From Oscillospiraceae bacterium (GTDB lineage Bacteria; Bacillota_A; Clostridia; Oscillospirales; Oscillospiraceae): a DNA stretch of 64,000 bases. The DNA lies in NCBI GenBank assembly GCA_017408725.1, contig JAFQUA010000047.1, forward strand, positions 1-64,000, written 5' to 3'. Shown here piece by piece: positions 44,642 through 52,672 of the stretch. The notes below the pieces were generated by a model, which searched no databases, was not told the origin of the DNA, and saw nothing but the letters and a program-made list of their open reading frames with translations. Each line of letters opens with the position of its first letter. Positions within the stretch are counted from its first letter, which is position 1. Position numbers and translations under genes: made by a program.

Positions 44642-45877
44642 CTATGGACGCAGTAGGGCAACGGCTACATCGTTGACATTGGTGCCGGTAGGGCCGGTAA
44701 AGATCAATCCGCCTACAGCCTGCAATGCGTGGTATGCGTCATTATTCTGCAAAGTTTGATAAATGTCGATTCCCTGAGCCCGCAATGCCGCTGCGGTTTC
44801 ATGATCCACATAACCTCCGGCTGTATCAGTCGGTCCATCGGTACCGTCGCTGCCCACACTGAATACGGCAGCACCAGCGACTTCATTGATGCCTGTTGCG
44901 GCGGAAAGGGCAAGCTCCTGATTCCGTCCGCCAAGACCCATACCAGTGAGTTGCACTACGGTTTCACCGCCGGCGAGGAAAGCAAGCTTCTTGCCGGAGC
45001 CCGCATGGGTCCTTAATATGGAAGCCAGAAAGCTGCCGGCTTCCTTGGCTTGACAATTCAGCATATCTGTCAGAATCACCGGCTCGTACCCAAGGGCTTT
45101 ACAGCTTGCGGCGGCAGCGGCACACAATTCCCGCACAGAGCCGGTGATCCGTGTAATGACATTGGAAAGCTGCTTCGGTGTTTCTTCTGCCAAAAGGGAA
45201 CGGGCAGTATCGCTGAGGACAAGATCATACTTTTTTGCGATGGCAAGAGCCTGTGCGACGGTAGAACTGTCCGGGCAGGCAGGACCGGAGGCAATCATAT
45301 CCAGCGGGTCGCCCAAAATGTCGCTGAGAATGACGGCGTAAACCTGTGCAGGAGCGCAGACCTTTGCAAATTTACCGCCCTTGACTGCGGATAGACGCTT
45401 GCGGATGGTGTTGATTTCCACGATATCCGCACCGCAGGAAAGAAGCTGCCTTGTAATGTCCTGTAATTCCTCACCGGGGATCAGCGGCTTTTCAAACAGA
45501 GCACTGCCGCCGCCGGAGAGCAGGAACAGAACCGTATCCTTAGGTGTCAGCCCACTGACAAGGTCCAGAGCTTTTTGTGTGCTCCGGAAAGAATTTTCGT
45601 CGGGTACGGGATGCCCCGCTTCACAGCATTCAAAGTTAGCAATGGGGCCCATAACATGACCATATTTGGTGATTACAATGCCGCGGTCAATGCGGTCACC
45701 TAAGCAGGTATAGGCAGCTGAAGCCATCTGCCATGCTGCCTTACCGGTGGCTACGAGAATGACTCTTCCGGAAAAATTTTGGTTTTCCAGAGCTCTGCGG
45801 ACAGCTTCGTCCGGCTTTACCGCACGGATGGCATCGGCAATGATCTGATCTGCGTCTTTTCTCAAAACAGTGTCCAT
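44642..45877 (-). CDS. Glycerate 2-kinase (MOFRL/GckA type)
   Basis: Phosphorylates D-glycerate to 2-phosphoglycerate. The 411-residue enzyme has the N-terminal DUF4147 fold (VATGKAAWQMA, GHPVPDENS, FLLSGGGSALFE) and the C-terminal MOFRL domain (AGGETVVQLTGMGLGGRNQELAL, SVGSDGTDGPTDTAGG in separate blocks). All family motifs are present. No other glycerate or glyoxylate pathway gene lies nearby. It forms its own unit between two hairpins. Confidence 0.93.
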   Translation of the reverse strand: MDTVLRKDADQIIADAIRAVKPDEAVRRALENQNFSGRVILVATGKAAWQMASAAYTCLGDRIDRGIVITKYGHVMGPIANFECCEAGHPVPDENSFRSTQKALDLVSGLTPKDTVLFLLSGGGSALFEKPLIPGEELQDITRQLLSCGADIVEINTIRKRLSAVKGGKFAKVCAPAQVYAVILSDILGDPLDMIASGPACPDSSTVAQALAIAKKYDLVLSDTARSLLAEETPKQLSNVITRITGSVRELCAAAAASCKALGYEPVILTDMLNCQAKEAGSFLASILRTHAGSGKKLAFLAGGETVVQLTGMGLGGRNQELALSAATGINEVAGAAVFSVGSDGTDGPTDTAGGYVDHETAAALRAQGIDIYQTLQNNDAYHALQAVGGLIFTGPTGTNVNDVAVALLRP

Positions 45878-45945
45878 GAGCTGCCCCCTTCAGTTTTCTG
45901 CATTATAGCAAAATTGCTTTCATTTTGCAACCGGGGAAAGGGAAA

Positions 45946-45970
45946 CCCCACAGGCTTAAAACCTGTGGGG
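45946..45970. terminator. Terminator after the MATE gene
   Basis: CCCCACAGG and CCTGTGGGG pair around CTTAAAA; the minus strand continues TTTCCC. Confidence 0.7.
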
Positions 45971-45975
45971 CATCA

Positions 45976-47367
45976 TTAATTGTCCTCAACAAGCCGTGTT
46001 TTTTCCAAACGCACCTTGTGATAGTATAGGGCGGAAAGACTGCTGCATAGCAGCCATCCTGCGGGATAGCCCATAGCGATAGGCAGAATCTCGTTCCAGA
46101 ACTGGGAGACGGTAAACAGATACACTTGACGGAACGCCACAAAGGACACCAGCATGATGATCATAGGGGCTTTGGTATTGCCGGCACCGCGCAACGCACC
46201 GGAGTAGATCTGGTTGAAACAGCAAAGAATGTAGAATGGGGAGATCCACCGCAGCAGCAGTGTACCGTATTCGATGACCTCCGGCTTATCATTAAAGAAT
46301 GCTACGATCTGGGGTGCAAACAGCATCACCGGAATCAGCATGATGACCGTGGAAGAAACCGCCATGATCAGCGACATGGTAACGCCTTTTCGTGCCCGGA
46401 CAACCTGATTTTTGCCGAGGTTTTGCCCCACAAAGGTGGTGGATGCCAGGGAGATGGACTGCATGGGCAGGAACAGAAGCTGGTCAACTTTGGCATAGGT
46501 AGTCCAGCCGGACATACAGTTGTCGCCAAAATAGTTAATGTAGGACTGTACAAAAATGTTGGAGAAGGAGGTGATTGCCATCTGCAGAGCAGCGGGGATA
46601 CCCACGGAGAAGATCTTTCTAAGCATATCCCAGTGAATTTTCAACTCTTTTGGGATCAGCTTGATGCAGTTATCGGAACGCAGGAGGGTAATGATCACCA
46701 GAACCGCTGATGTGCCCTGAGAAAGGATTGTTGCCAGAGCCACACCTTGAACGCCCATGTGGAATACGAGAACAAACACCAAATCAAGAACGGTGTTCAT
46801 TACTGCGCATACCATAAGAAAATAGAAGGGACGCTGAGAATCACCTACCGCACGCAGGATACCGGCACCGATGTTATAGATCATCAGGCCGAGGATGCCG
46901 GAGAAGTAAATGGTCAGGTAGGCGGTGGATTCCGGCAGCACATTTTCCGGCGTTTTCATCAGATCCAGCATAAACGATGTCATGGCAAGACCTACGCCAA
47001 TGAATACCACACCCATGATCAGTGTCATCAAAATGGCAGTATGCACCGCATGGCTGACTTTATCGTGCTTTTGCGCACCGTAGTACTGGCTGATAACGAC
47101 GCCTGCACCGGAAGAAAGACCCATAAAAAAGCCGATTAGCATATTGACGATGGGGCCGACGCTGCCAACGGCGGCGTATGCTTCGTTGCTGACATATTGA
47201 CCGACCACCCATGTGTCTACCATGTTATAAAGTTGCTGGAAGAGATTGCCCACCAGTAGGGGAAAGGCAAAGGAGATCACATGACGAAAGATACTGCCTT
47301 CCGTCATGTCTACATCCCGCTTTCTGCGGGGAAGCAGGTGAAAATGGTGTTTCGATGGCATGTTCAA
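45976..47367 (-). CDS. MATE-family efflux transporter
   Basis: A 463-residue protein with 12 predicted helices in two homologous halves. DMTEGSIFRHVISFAFPLL is the usual N-terminal entry of the NorM/DinF-like MATE branch, followed by DTWVVGQYV and RAVGDSQRP, and in the second half GQNLGKNQVVRARKG and GAGNTKAP. It expels cationic compounds using Na+ or H+. Substrate unknown. It is monocistronic and leftward. The first residues are basic and may start at either of two methionines (positions 1 or 3). Confidence 0.93.
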   Translation of the reverse strand: MNMPSKHHFHLLPRRKRDVDMTEGSIFRHVISFAFPLLVGNLFQQLYNMVDTWVVGQYVSNEAYAAVGSVGPIVNMLIGFFMGLSSGAGVVISQYYGAQKHDKVSHAVHTAILMTLIMGVVFIGVGLAMTSFMLDLMKTPENVLPESTAYLTIYFSGILGLMIYNIGAGILRAVGDSQRPFYFLMVCAVMNTVLDLVFVLVFHMGVQGVALATILSQGTSAVLVIITLLRSDNCIKLIPKELKIHWDMLRKIFSVGIPAALQMAITSFSNIFVQSYINYFGDNCMSGWTTYAKVDQLLFLPMQSISLASTTFVGQNLGKNQVVRARKGVTMSLIMAVSSTVIMLIPVMLFAPQIVAFFNDKPEVIEYGTLLLRWISPFYILCCFNQIYSGALRGAGNTKAPMIIMLVSFVAFRQVYLFTVSQFWNEILPIAMGYPAGWLLCSSLSALYYHKVRLEKTRLVEDN

Positions 47368-47438
47368 GGACCTGTCTTTCTGTGTATTAAAGAATCGATA
47401 TCACAAAATGGATGTGCTCGCAACTAATTTGTGTATTT

Positions 47439-48023
47439 TTAAAGCCAACTTGTGATGAAAATTTCCAAACCAATGAGGATCAAAATCACGCCCCCCAGAA
47501 TACCGGCCTTGCCGGCCATACGGCAGCCCACTTTTTTGCCGATGAACAGGCCGAACAGACAGATGAAGAAAGTGATTACGGCGATGATAGCAGCACACAG
47601 AAGTGCAGCGGTTAGATCGTACTCAGCAATAGTGAAACCTACAGAGAGAGCATCGATGGAAGTGGCCACACCCTGCACCAGAAGTGCAGAGAAGCCTACC
47701 GGAGGGGCGCTCTTGCAGCAGTTTTGATTTTGAATGCCTTCTACAAGCATTTTGCCGCCGATAAAGCCCAAAAGTGCTAGCGCAATCCATGGGATCAATG
47801 CTTCAAACGCGGTAAAGTACTGGACAACGGTATGGACACAAATCCAGCCGATCAAGGGCATCAGTGCCTGAAACAGGGCGAATACGCCGGCGACACCGCA
47901 CATTTTGCCGGGCTTCATATTGTGCTCGTTCAGGCCGTTGGCAAGGGATACGGAAAACGCATCCATGGCCAGACCAATGCCTAGCAATGCGCTGTTAAAG
48001 AAAAACACAAAGCTCAATTCCAT
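47439..48023 (-). CDS. mntP: MntP-type manganese efflux pump
   Basis: A 194-residue membrane protein with six helices in two repeats. The paired signatures GIGLAMDAFSVSLANG and VQGVATSIDALSVGFT, with aspartates in the membrane, define MntP (DUF204). It exports Mn2+ and protects against manganese excess. I start at ATG 48023 (MELSFVFF); GGGAG is 12 bases upstream, so the TTG one codon earlier could be the true start. Between the two repeats there is a Cys-Cys pair (NQNCCKS). No yybP-type Mn riboswitch is visible; a dyad operator is. Confidence 0.92.
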   Translation of the reverse strand: MELSFVFFFNSALLGIGLAMDAFSVSLANGLNEHNMKPGKMCGVAGVFALFQALMPLIGWICVHTVVQYFTAFEALIPWIALALLGFIGGKMLVEGIQNQNCCKSAPPVGFSALLVQGVATSIDALSVGFTIAEYDLTAALLCAAIIAVITFFICLFGLFIGKKVGCRMAGKAGILGGVILILIGLEIFITSWL

Positions 48024-48048
48024 CAATAAGTACAACTCCCAGATATTA

Positions 48049-48066
48049 TAGTTTCTTTTGAAACTA
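48049..48066. promoter_or_regulatory. Dyad operator at the mntP transcript start
   Basis: TAGTTTC and GAAACTA are perfect arms around TTTT, directly downstream of the mntP -10. The position suits a repressor, possibly a metal-responsive one. Confidence 0.55.
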
Positions 48067-48067
48067 G

Positions 48068-48096
48068 ATTTTACCATGCTGTTACTGCGAAGTCAA
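48068..48096 (-). promoter_or_regulatory. mntP promoter
   Basis: TTGACT (48091-48096) and TAAAAT (48068-48073) on the minus strand, 17 bp apart. Confidence 0.75.
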
Positions 48097-48121
48097 GCTG
48101 CATGAGAGGGGTAAAAGAAGA

Positions 48122-48142
48122 GTGCCGCTAAAAAAGCGGCAC
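48122..48142 (-). terminator. Terminator of the second NAGPA-partner pair
   Basis: GTGCCGCT and AGCGGCAC pair around five A residues; the minus strand continues CTTCTTTTA. Confidence 0.75.
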
Positions 48143-48154
48143 CCGGTATCTCAA

Positions 48155-49252
48155 TCAATAGCTGAGCATGGATTCAGCTCTCAGACCCTGTTCTGTTTCA
48201 ACAAAAAACACCTTCAGATTGCTGCTGGTTTGAATACTGCCGGTAAAGTTTTGTGTGTCTACCACATAAGTTAAATCGCACAGATACCGGCCCTCTCCAA
48301 CGCTGACATAGTGGTGAATTGTAAGCTCTGCAAGCTTGGCACCCCGATCAGAGATCCAGTACAAACCGTCCAGTGCGGCGTACATCCGCTTGGAAAGCTC
48401 ACCGTTGGGCACCATGTAGTTGGTCAGGTCACGGTAGTTTTTGCCGTTGTCGCCGCCGGTTCGGGAGGTAAATGCCACATAACTGCGAATAAAATCTTCT
48501 GCTATGGTGTCCAGAGCAGCAACTTCATGGTTGGAACAATTGCTGATATATTTGCTCATATCCTGCAATGCGTTCATGGAAATTTCATTACCCTCAGCAT
48601 CTGTAATTTTCATTTCCGATGCCCCAAGGAAAGGCCCTGCCTGATAGGTGACCTTGTGGGGGAGGGAATAGGTGTCGTAATACTCTTCCAGCTGCTCGTA
48701 ATGAATATTATCTTCTGTGATGTAGGTGCTGCTCAGCAGATTTCCATTGACATACACGGAAAAACTGCTGGGCACGGTGACACTGACGGGATCGGTGATC
48801 AAATAAGAAAGATCAAAGGAATCCTTGGTAACGACCCAGGGAACAAAATCCATGACCGGTTCGCCGCAGCGCTCCATTTCCATGGTGCCAATGGCCTTTT
48901 TGCCGCACATGACGGCATATATATGCTTATCCTCTGTGGATTCTCTGGTTTTTTTGGCGCAGGTGATTTTCTCGCTGAGTGCATCCAAAAGGACTTTCCG
49001 GCAGATGTCTTCGCTTTGCACATGGTGGTCGATCTGATTGATCAATTCCTGAGAGGCGTTTACCACATATTCCGCAGTGAGCTTTTCTTCGTAGGCATTC
49101 AGCGCAATGTGGGGACGGGACTTCTCATAGGCGTCCATGTAATCCCAAAACCAATCAAGGCCATATTTGGTGGCACCCAAAAATAAAATCGCATAAATTA
49201 GCAGCAGGAGCGGGAATATCCAGCGGCGCTTTTTCTTTTCCTGTTTAGCCAT
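48155..49252 (-). CDS. Single-pass extracytoplasmic partner of the second NAGPA protein
   Basis: A 365-residue protein of unknown function. It has a Lys/Arg-rich start (KQEKKKRR), one transmembrane helix (about 11-33), and an outer region with a helical or NTF2-like part (45-130), a beta segment with SVTVPSSFSVYVNGNLL, and a second NTF2-like part (250-360). This order is the same as in residues 1-400 of the larger protein at 39817, with weak but visible similarity in the beta segment, so the two appear to be paralogues. It overlaps the NAGPA gene by eight bases. Confidence 0.85.
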   Translation of the reverse strand: MAKQEKKKRRWIFPLLLLIYAILFLGATKYGLDWFWDYMDAYEKSRPHIALNAYEEKLTAEYVVNASQELINQIDHHVQSEDICRKVLLDALSEKITCAKKTRESTEDKHIYAVMCGKKAIGTMEMERCGEPVMDFVPWVVTKDSFDLSYLITDPVSVTVPSSFSVYVNGNLLSSTYITEDNIHYEQLEEYYDTYSLPHKVTYQAGPFLGASEMKITDAEGNEISMNALQDMSKYISNCSNHEVAALDTIAEDFIRSYVAFTSRTGGDNGKNYRDLTNYMVPNGELSKRMYAALDGLYWISDRGAKLAELTIHHYVSVGEGRYLCDLTYVVDTQNFTGSIQTSSNLKVFFVETEQGLRAESMLSY

Positions 49253-50402
49253 TGTTGCCCACCCCTTCCTTCAACACCAAAAATGTGGTGGGAACCGGAC
49301 GGATGCCGACAACAGAGGCGCAGTTGTTGATATATCCGCCTTGATACCACATCATGGAGGAGGAGCCGCCATCCAGGTTGCAGGCATTCACGGCACCGTA
49401 TGAGAAGAAAATTTCCGTCATATCCTGATAGGTTGCGCCCAAACTGGTGACCTGCCGGCCGTCGATGACCAGCATGAGGATGGCACCGTCAGACCGCTGC
49501 CCGATACCGGTGCGGGGGTTGACGCCGCTGGCTGCATTGGGAATCGCTTCTCCGTTGGCAATCAAAACGGGACCGAAGCCAACGCCGTACTGAATGTTCT
49601 TATCCTTGACCTGAGAAGCGGTGAATCTGCCCACATGCATGATGTGATTATTGTCGATACCCACAAAGCCGGCGGCGGAGCCAAATTCCGGATAGTAAAT
49701 CTGTCCGTCATAAATGACCATGGTATCCGGGATGCTACCGTTGCCCTGACCGTTGGGGTCGTAGAAGCCTCCGGCGTTGATGCCTGCAACGGCATCAAAC
49801 TCCTCGACCATCTGCGCAACCGTATAGCCCCGGTGACCAAAGGCTTCGGGTTTGCTGGCCATAATGACTCTGCTGGGATCCAGAACAACCATCATATAAC
49901 CGGAAAAACCTTCGCCTTTTACTGGGTCAATGATAATCCCGTCGCCATCTTCGTCCACAAGTCCCCATTCATCGGGTTTGGGGCCTTGCTGAGAGTCATG
50001 CGGTTGGGTGGGTTTGGGCATGACGATGAGTGAGGTATCCATATCCTCAAATTCTATTGTGTTTCCGCCGGCTTCAATCTGTGCGATCTCTTCATCTGTA
50101 AAAAACAGATTTGCAAGAAATCCCACGGCGCTGGTCTCCCGTACAGATAAAACAAAGATATCCCGGGCGGTGGGGGAAGGGCCCTTTGCCAGAACAAACA
50201 TGACGCCATACAGCGCCACGGCGGCCAAAAGGACAGTTTCCAACAAAACACACAGGAGCTTTCCAAAAACTCCTAGAATAATTCTTATGGCTGATTTTTT
50301 TGCGGTTTTTCCTTTTTTGTAGCTAGACTGATCTTCCGGTTTTGCAATCAATTCCCGCGCTTCGGCAAGAAGCAGATCAACATCGTTATCTGTGTGCTCC
50401 AT
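49245..50402 (-). CDS. NAGPA-domain phosphodiester glycosidase, second copy
   Basis: A 385-residue paralogue of the protein at 41301. It has a longer cytoplasmic tail with a basic patch, a transmembrane helix (about 45-68), the post-membrane motif GPSPTARDIFVLS, and an outer NAGPA domain with AGINAGGFYDPNG, SGVNPRTGIGQRSDGAILML and NACNLDGGSSSMMWY. Domain order and motif spacing match the first copy. Its partner gene overlaps it by eight bases. Unlike the first copy it has no glycosyltransferase or phosphatase alongside; upstream lies the structured RNA unit. Confidence 0.9.
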   Translation of the reverse strand: MEHTDNDVDLLLAEARELIAKPEDQSSYKKGKTAKKSAIRIILGVFGKLLCVLLETVLLAAVALYGVMFVLAKGPSPTARDIFVLSVRETSAVGFLANLFFTDEEIAQIEAGGNTIEFEDMDTSLIVMPKPTQPHDSQQGPKPDEWGLVDEDGDGIIIDPVKGEGFSGYMMVVLDPSRVIMASKPEAFGHRGYTVAQMVEEFDAVAGINAGGFYDPNGQGNGSIPDTMVIYDGQIYYPEFGSAAGFVGIDNNHIMHVGRFTASQVKDKNIQYGVGFGPVLIANGEAIPNAASGVNPRTGIGQRSDGAILMLVIDGRQVTSLGATYQDMTEIFFSYGAVNACNLDGGSSSMMWYQGGYINNCASVVGIRPVPTTFLVLKEGVGNNG

Positions 50403-50499
50403 GACGAAAGCCCTCCTTTTTGGTTATTTGCTTATTATAGCAAAGCATCGGGAAAAAGTAAAGGAATACGATAATTATGGAGGAAAAATCCTTGGCAAT

Positions 50500-50787
50500 A
50501 AAAAAGAAATGACCCTTGACCGATGCTCTTTCGAAGCATTCAGCCAAGGGTCACTTCTGTTCGCTCTTATTATCTAACATCATTGGTTAACCTCTCTTTC
50601 TACGAAATCGACTTTTCATCTTGCCTTTACGAAATCCGCTCCTGCATTTCCTAACTTACCGTTTTACTTTTCTCATATTTGTAGAGACTTGTATTTGCCG
50701 GAACATTTCCTTGCAAGAATCCTAGTCGTCTGGCTCGATTAGTTTAGAGCCTTAGGTTTTTACCTGTACATTGGTATCACCCTTTCT
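50500..50787 (-). ncRNA. Orphan structured RNA of about 285 nt
   Basis: The stretch has its own promoter (50794-50822) and a strong terminator at its 3' end but no credible ORF; the longest frames with ATG are under 12 codons. Read on the minus strand the 5' half holds several hairpins: AGGT/ACCT with an A-rich loop, GGCTC/GAGCC, and a region closed by AGAC/GTCT. The 3' half has two GATTTCGTA repeats. Layout and size resemble the clostridial raiA-motif RNA class, but I cannot confirm that match by eye. It lies ahead of the NAGPA pair yet is separated from it by the terminator. Confidence 0.65.
50510..50553 (-). terminator. Terminator of the structured RNA
   Basis: TGACCCTTG and CAAGGGTCA pair, with an inner ATGCT/AGCAT stem; the minus strand ends in TTTCTTTTTTAT. 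Confidence 0.9.
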
Positions 50788-50793
50788 GACTAT

Positions 50794-50822
50794 AAGATAA
50801 CATAATGTGTTGAGAAAATCAA
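50794..50822 (-). promoter_or_regulatory. Promoter of the structured RNA
   Basis: TTGATT (50817-50822) and TATCTT (50794-50799) on the minus strand, 17 bp apart. Confidence 0.65.
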
Positions 50823-50841
50823 TATGGAAAGTTGTACAAAA

Positions 50842-50862
50842 TGCACGAAGCGAATTCGTGCA
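50842..50862. promoter_or_regulatory. Palindrome upstream of the structured RNA promoter
   Basis: TGCACGAA and TTCGTGCA are perfect arms around GCGAA, 20 bases upstream of the -35. It may bind a regulator of the RNA. Confidence 0.45.
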
Positions 50863-50897
50863 CATGGCAGAATTACGGCAAAACAAACAAAAAGATA

Positions 50898-50927
50898 TTG
50901 ACTTCTGGGAACGGCTTATGATATACT
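50898..50927 (+). promoter_or_regulatory. Plus-strand promoter facing a terminator hairpin
   Basis: TTGACT (50898-50903) and TATACT (50922-50927), 18 bp apart. No plus-strand gene follows; the next element is the bidirectional hairpin at 50944. Confidence 0.5.
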
Positions 50928-50943
50928 GAATTTGTTGGGCGGC

Positions 50944-50975
50944 AAAAAACCTGTGGAGAAATTTGCACAGGTTTC
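50944..50975. terminator. Terminator after the ProX-type gene
   Basis: ACCTGTG and CACAGGT pair. The minus strand ends in TTTTTTG and the plus strand in TTTCTTTTA, so it can work both ways. Confidence 0.8.
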
Positions 50976-50977
50976 TT

Positions 50978-51514
50978 TTATCCCAATGCGACCAGCTGGG
51001 CTTCGTGTCCCGTTGCAGGAAGAATCTTTTCCATCAGATCTTTCGTGCGCAAACGCAAGGAAGATGTATTGATGCAAGGGTGACAGCCGAAGTATTCACC
51101 CTTCAGGACAGCCGTGTCAATCAAAAGCTGTACCCGGTGCTCCCGGTCGTTCATCAGCCCCAGTACGCTCAAGGATCCCGGGTTGATGTCCAGAAGCTGC
51201 TCCATGTATTCACCCGAAGCAAAGGAAAGGCGGGAAGAACCGATCTGTTTGGAAAGAACAGATGTTTTGAATACTTTATCACCGGGCAGCATCAGCAGAT
51301 AAAAGTCGGTGCACTGCCGGTTGCACAGCAGCAGATTCTTGCAGATGGTGGCATCTAGTGCTTCGTCGATTGCGGCGCAGGCTTCCATTGTCATGGCGGC
51401 TTCGTGATCGATCCGATGGTAAAGAATGCCGAGCTTGTCCAAAAGATCGTAGACCCGGATTTCCTTATCCAGCCGTCCGCTGCAGTCTGCCGGCCGACCC
51501 AAAATCAGTTCCAT
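50978..51514 (-). CDS. ProX/YbaK-type aminoacyl-tRNA editing protein
   Basis: A 178-residue free-standing editing domain of the PrdX/ProXp-ala kind. It has the entry LGILYHRIDHEAAMTMEAC, ICKNLLLCN with the conserved lysine, LLMLPGDKVFK, and GSLSVLGLMND, as in prolyl-tRNA editing proteins that remove alanine from tRNA-Pro. I use ATG 51514, where the family N-terminus starts and GAGG lies upstream; the open frame extends further without a ribosome site. Monocistronic, ended by a terminator. Confidence 0.9.
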   Translation of the reverse strand: MELILGRPADCSGRLDKEIRVYDLLDKLGILYHRIDHEAAMTMEACAAIDEALDATICKNLLLCNRQCTDFYLLMLPGDKVFKTSVLSKQIGSSRLSFASGEYMEQLLDINPGSLSVLGLMNDREHRVQLLIDTAVLKGEYFGCHPCINTSSLRLRTKDLMEKILPATGHEAQLVALG

Positions 51515-51700
51515 AAAAATGCCTCTTTTCCTAAAATATGCTGAGATGTCAACTCCAGTCACTAAGCAGTTCTTGTTGGAATTAAAACCAATCGCGGGTA
51601 AGATCCGGAACCATATCCCATGCGCCGCTTTCCATAAACGGAAGGCTGGCACCCGGTATGATCATCCGCTTGGATGCTTTTTCATGAACCGCAGGAAATC

Positions 51701-51859
51701 TTACACTTCGGAAAACTGGTCTTTACCGACAGAGCACAGGGGACACTCAAATTCCTCGGGAAGATCCTCAAATGCGGTGCCGGGGGCAATGCCGCCTTCT
51801 GGATAACCGGCTTCCTCGTCATATTCCCAGCCGCACAGATCGCAAACATACTTTTTCAT
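51701..51859 (-). CDS. Rubredoxin
   Basis: A 52-residue one-iron electron carrier. The ligands are CDLCG near the start and CPLCSVG near the end, with the usual aromatic core (YVC, WEYDEEAGYPEGGI). AAGGAAG precedes ATG 51859. It is divergent from the first Crp/Fnr gene. A near twin is encoded at 60715. Rubredoxins of this type donate electrons to superoxide reductase or flavodiiron proteins, both present in the window. Confidence 0.95.
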   Translation of the reverse strand: MKKYVCDLCGWEYDEEAGYPEGGIAPGTAFEDLPEEFECPLCSVGKDQFSEV

Positions 51860-51936
51860 AGAAACAACTTCCTTTCTTGTTGATATCATGAGCATAACAT
51901 AAAACGATTTGCATGGCAAGACAATAAAGAAATATT

Positions 51937-51965
51937 TTGACTTCTCAGAAAAAAGAGATTATACT
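51937..51965 (+). promoter_or_regulatory. Promoter of the first Crp/Fnr gene
   Basis: TTGACT (51937-51942) and TATACT (51960-51965), 17 bp apart. Confidence 0.75.
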
Positions 51966-51986
51966 TCAAGCAGGAGGGATGTCCCT

Positions 51987-52640
51987 ATGAGCTTTTCGGA
52001 GTATTTTCCGATTTGGAATAAATTAAATGCGGATCAGCAAAATCGCATTTTGTCTGTTACGGACTTTCAAAAAGTAAAAAGCGGAACGGTTTTGCATGAC
52101 GGCAGTCCCGATTGTCTGGGCATGTTGGTGGTGCGCAGCGGTCAGCTGCGGGCGTACATGCTTTCCGAAGAAGGCAGAGAGATCACTATTTGCCGCTTCT
52201 TTGAAATGGACATCTGTCTGTTCTCTGCTTCCTGCGTTATGCCGAATATGCAGTTCGATATTTTGATCGAGGCAGAAAAGGATACGGAATTCTGGGTCGT
52301 TCCGGCGTGCCTGTTCCAGAATTTGATGGACGAGTCCATTGTCATTGCTAACTATGCCCGCAATCTGATCACCAGCCATTTTTCGGAGCTGATGTGGCTG
52401 ATGGAGCAGATCATGTGGAAAAGCTTTGATAAGCGTTTGGCAGCGTTCCTGCTGGAGGAAACCGCGCTGGAAGAAACAAACAGCTTGAAAATAACCCATG
52501 AAAAGATTGCCAATCATATGGGCACTGCCCGGGAAGTGGTAACCAGAATGCTGCGATATTTCCAGGGTGAGGGGATGGTCAAACTGACCAGAGGCTCTGT
52601 GGATATCGTGGACGCATCCAAGCTTAGGAAATTGCAGTAA
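51987..52640 (+). CDS. Crp/Fnr-family regulator with CRP-type recognition helix
   Basis: A 217-residue regulator: cyclic-nucleotide-binding-like beta barrel (1-115), dimerisation helix (115-150) and C-terminal winged helix. The recognition helix has R182, E183 and R187 (AREVVTRML), matching E. coli CRP R180, E181 and R185, which read TGTGA. It lacks the phosphate-binding cassette of cAMP receptors. Five cysteines (43, 69, 77, 83, 108) could sense redox state. ATG 51987 follows AGGAGGG. I propose it binds the TGTGA palindromes at 53513, 60931 and 61760; that link is inference. Confidence 0.92.
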   Translation: MSFSEYFPIWNKLNADQQNRILSVTDFQKVKSGTVLHDGSPDCLGMLVVRSGQLRAYMLSEEGREITICRFFEMDICLFSASCVMPNMQFDILIEAEKDTEFWVVPACLFQNLMDESIVIANYARNLITSHFSELMWLMEQIMWKSFDKRLAAFLLEETALEETNSLKITHEKIANHMGTAREVVTRMLRYFQGEGMVKLTRGSVDIVDASKLRKLQ

Positions 52641-52670
52641 AAAATGTCCGTCATTTGACGGACATTTTTT
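52641..52670. terminator. Terminator between convergent Crp and ZIP genes
   Basis: TGTCCGTCA and TGACGGACA pair around TT, with A and T runs on either side. Confidence 0.9.
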
Positions 52671-52672
52671 GT

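Noticed and set aside
50507..50560. A 10-codon ORF (start MMLDNK) near the 3' end of the structured RNA
   Set aside because: It runs into the terminator stem and its upstream purine stretch is poorly placed; a non-coding RNA explains the region better.
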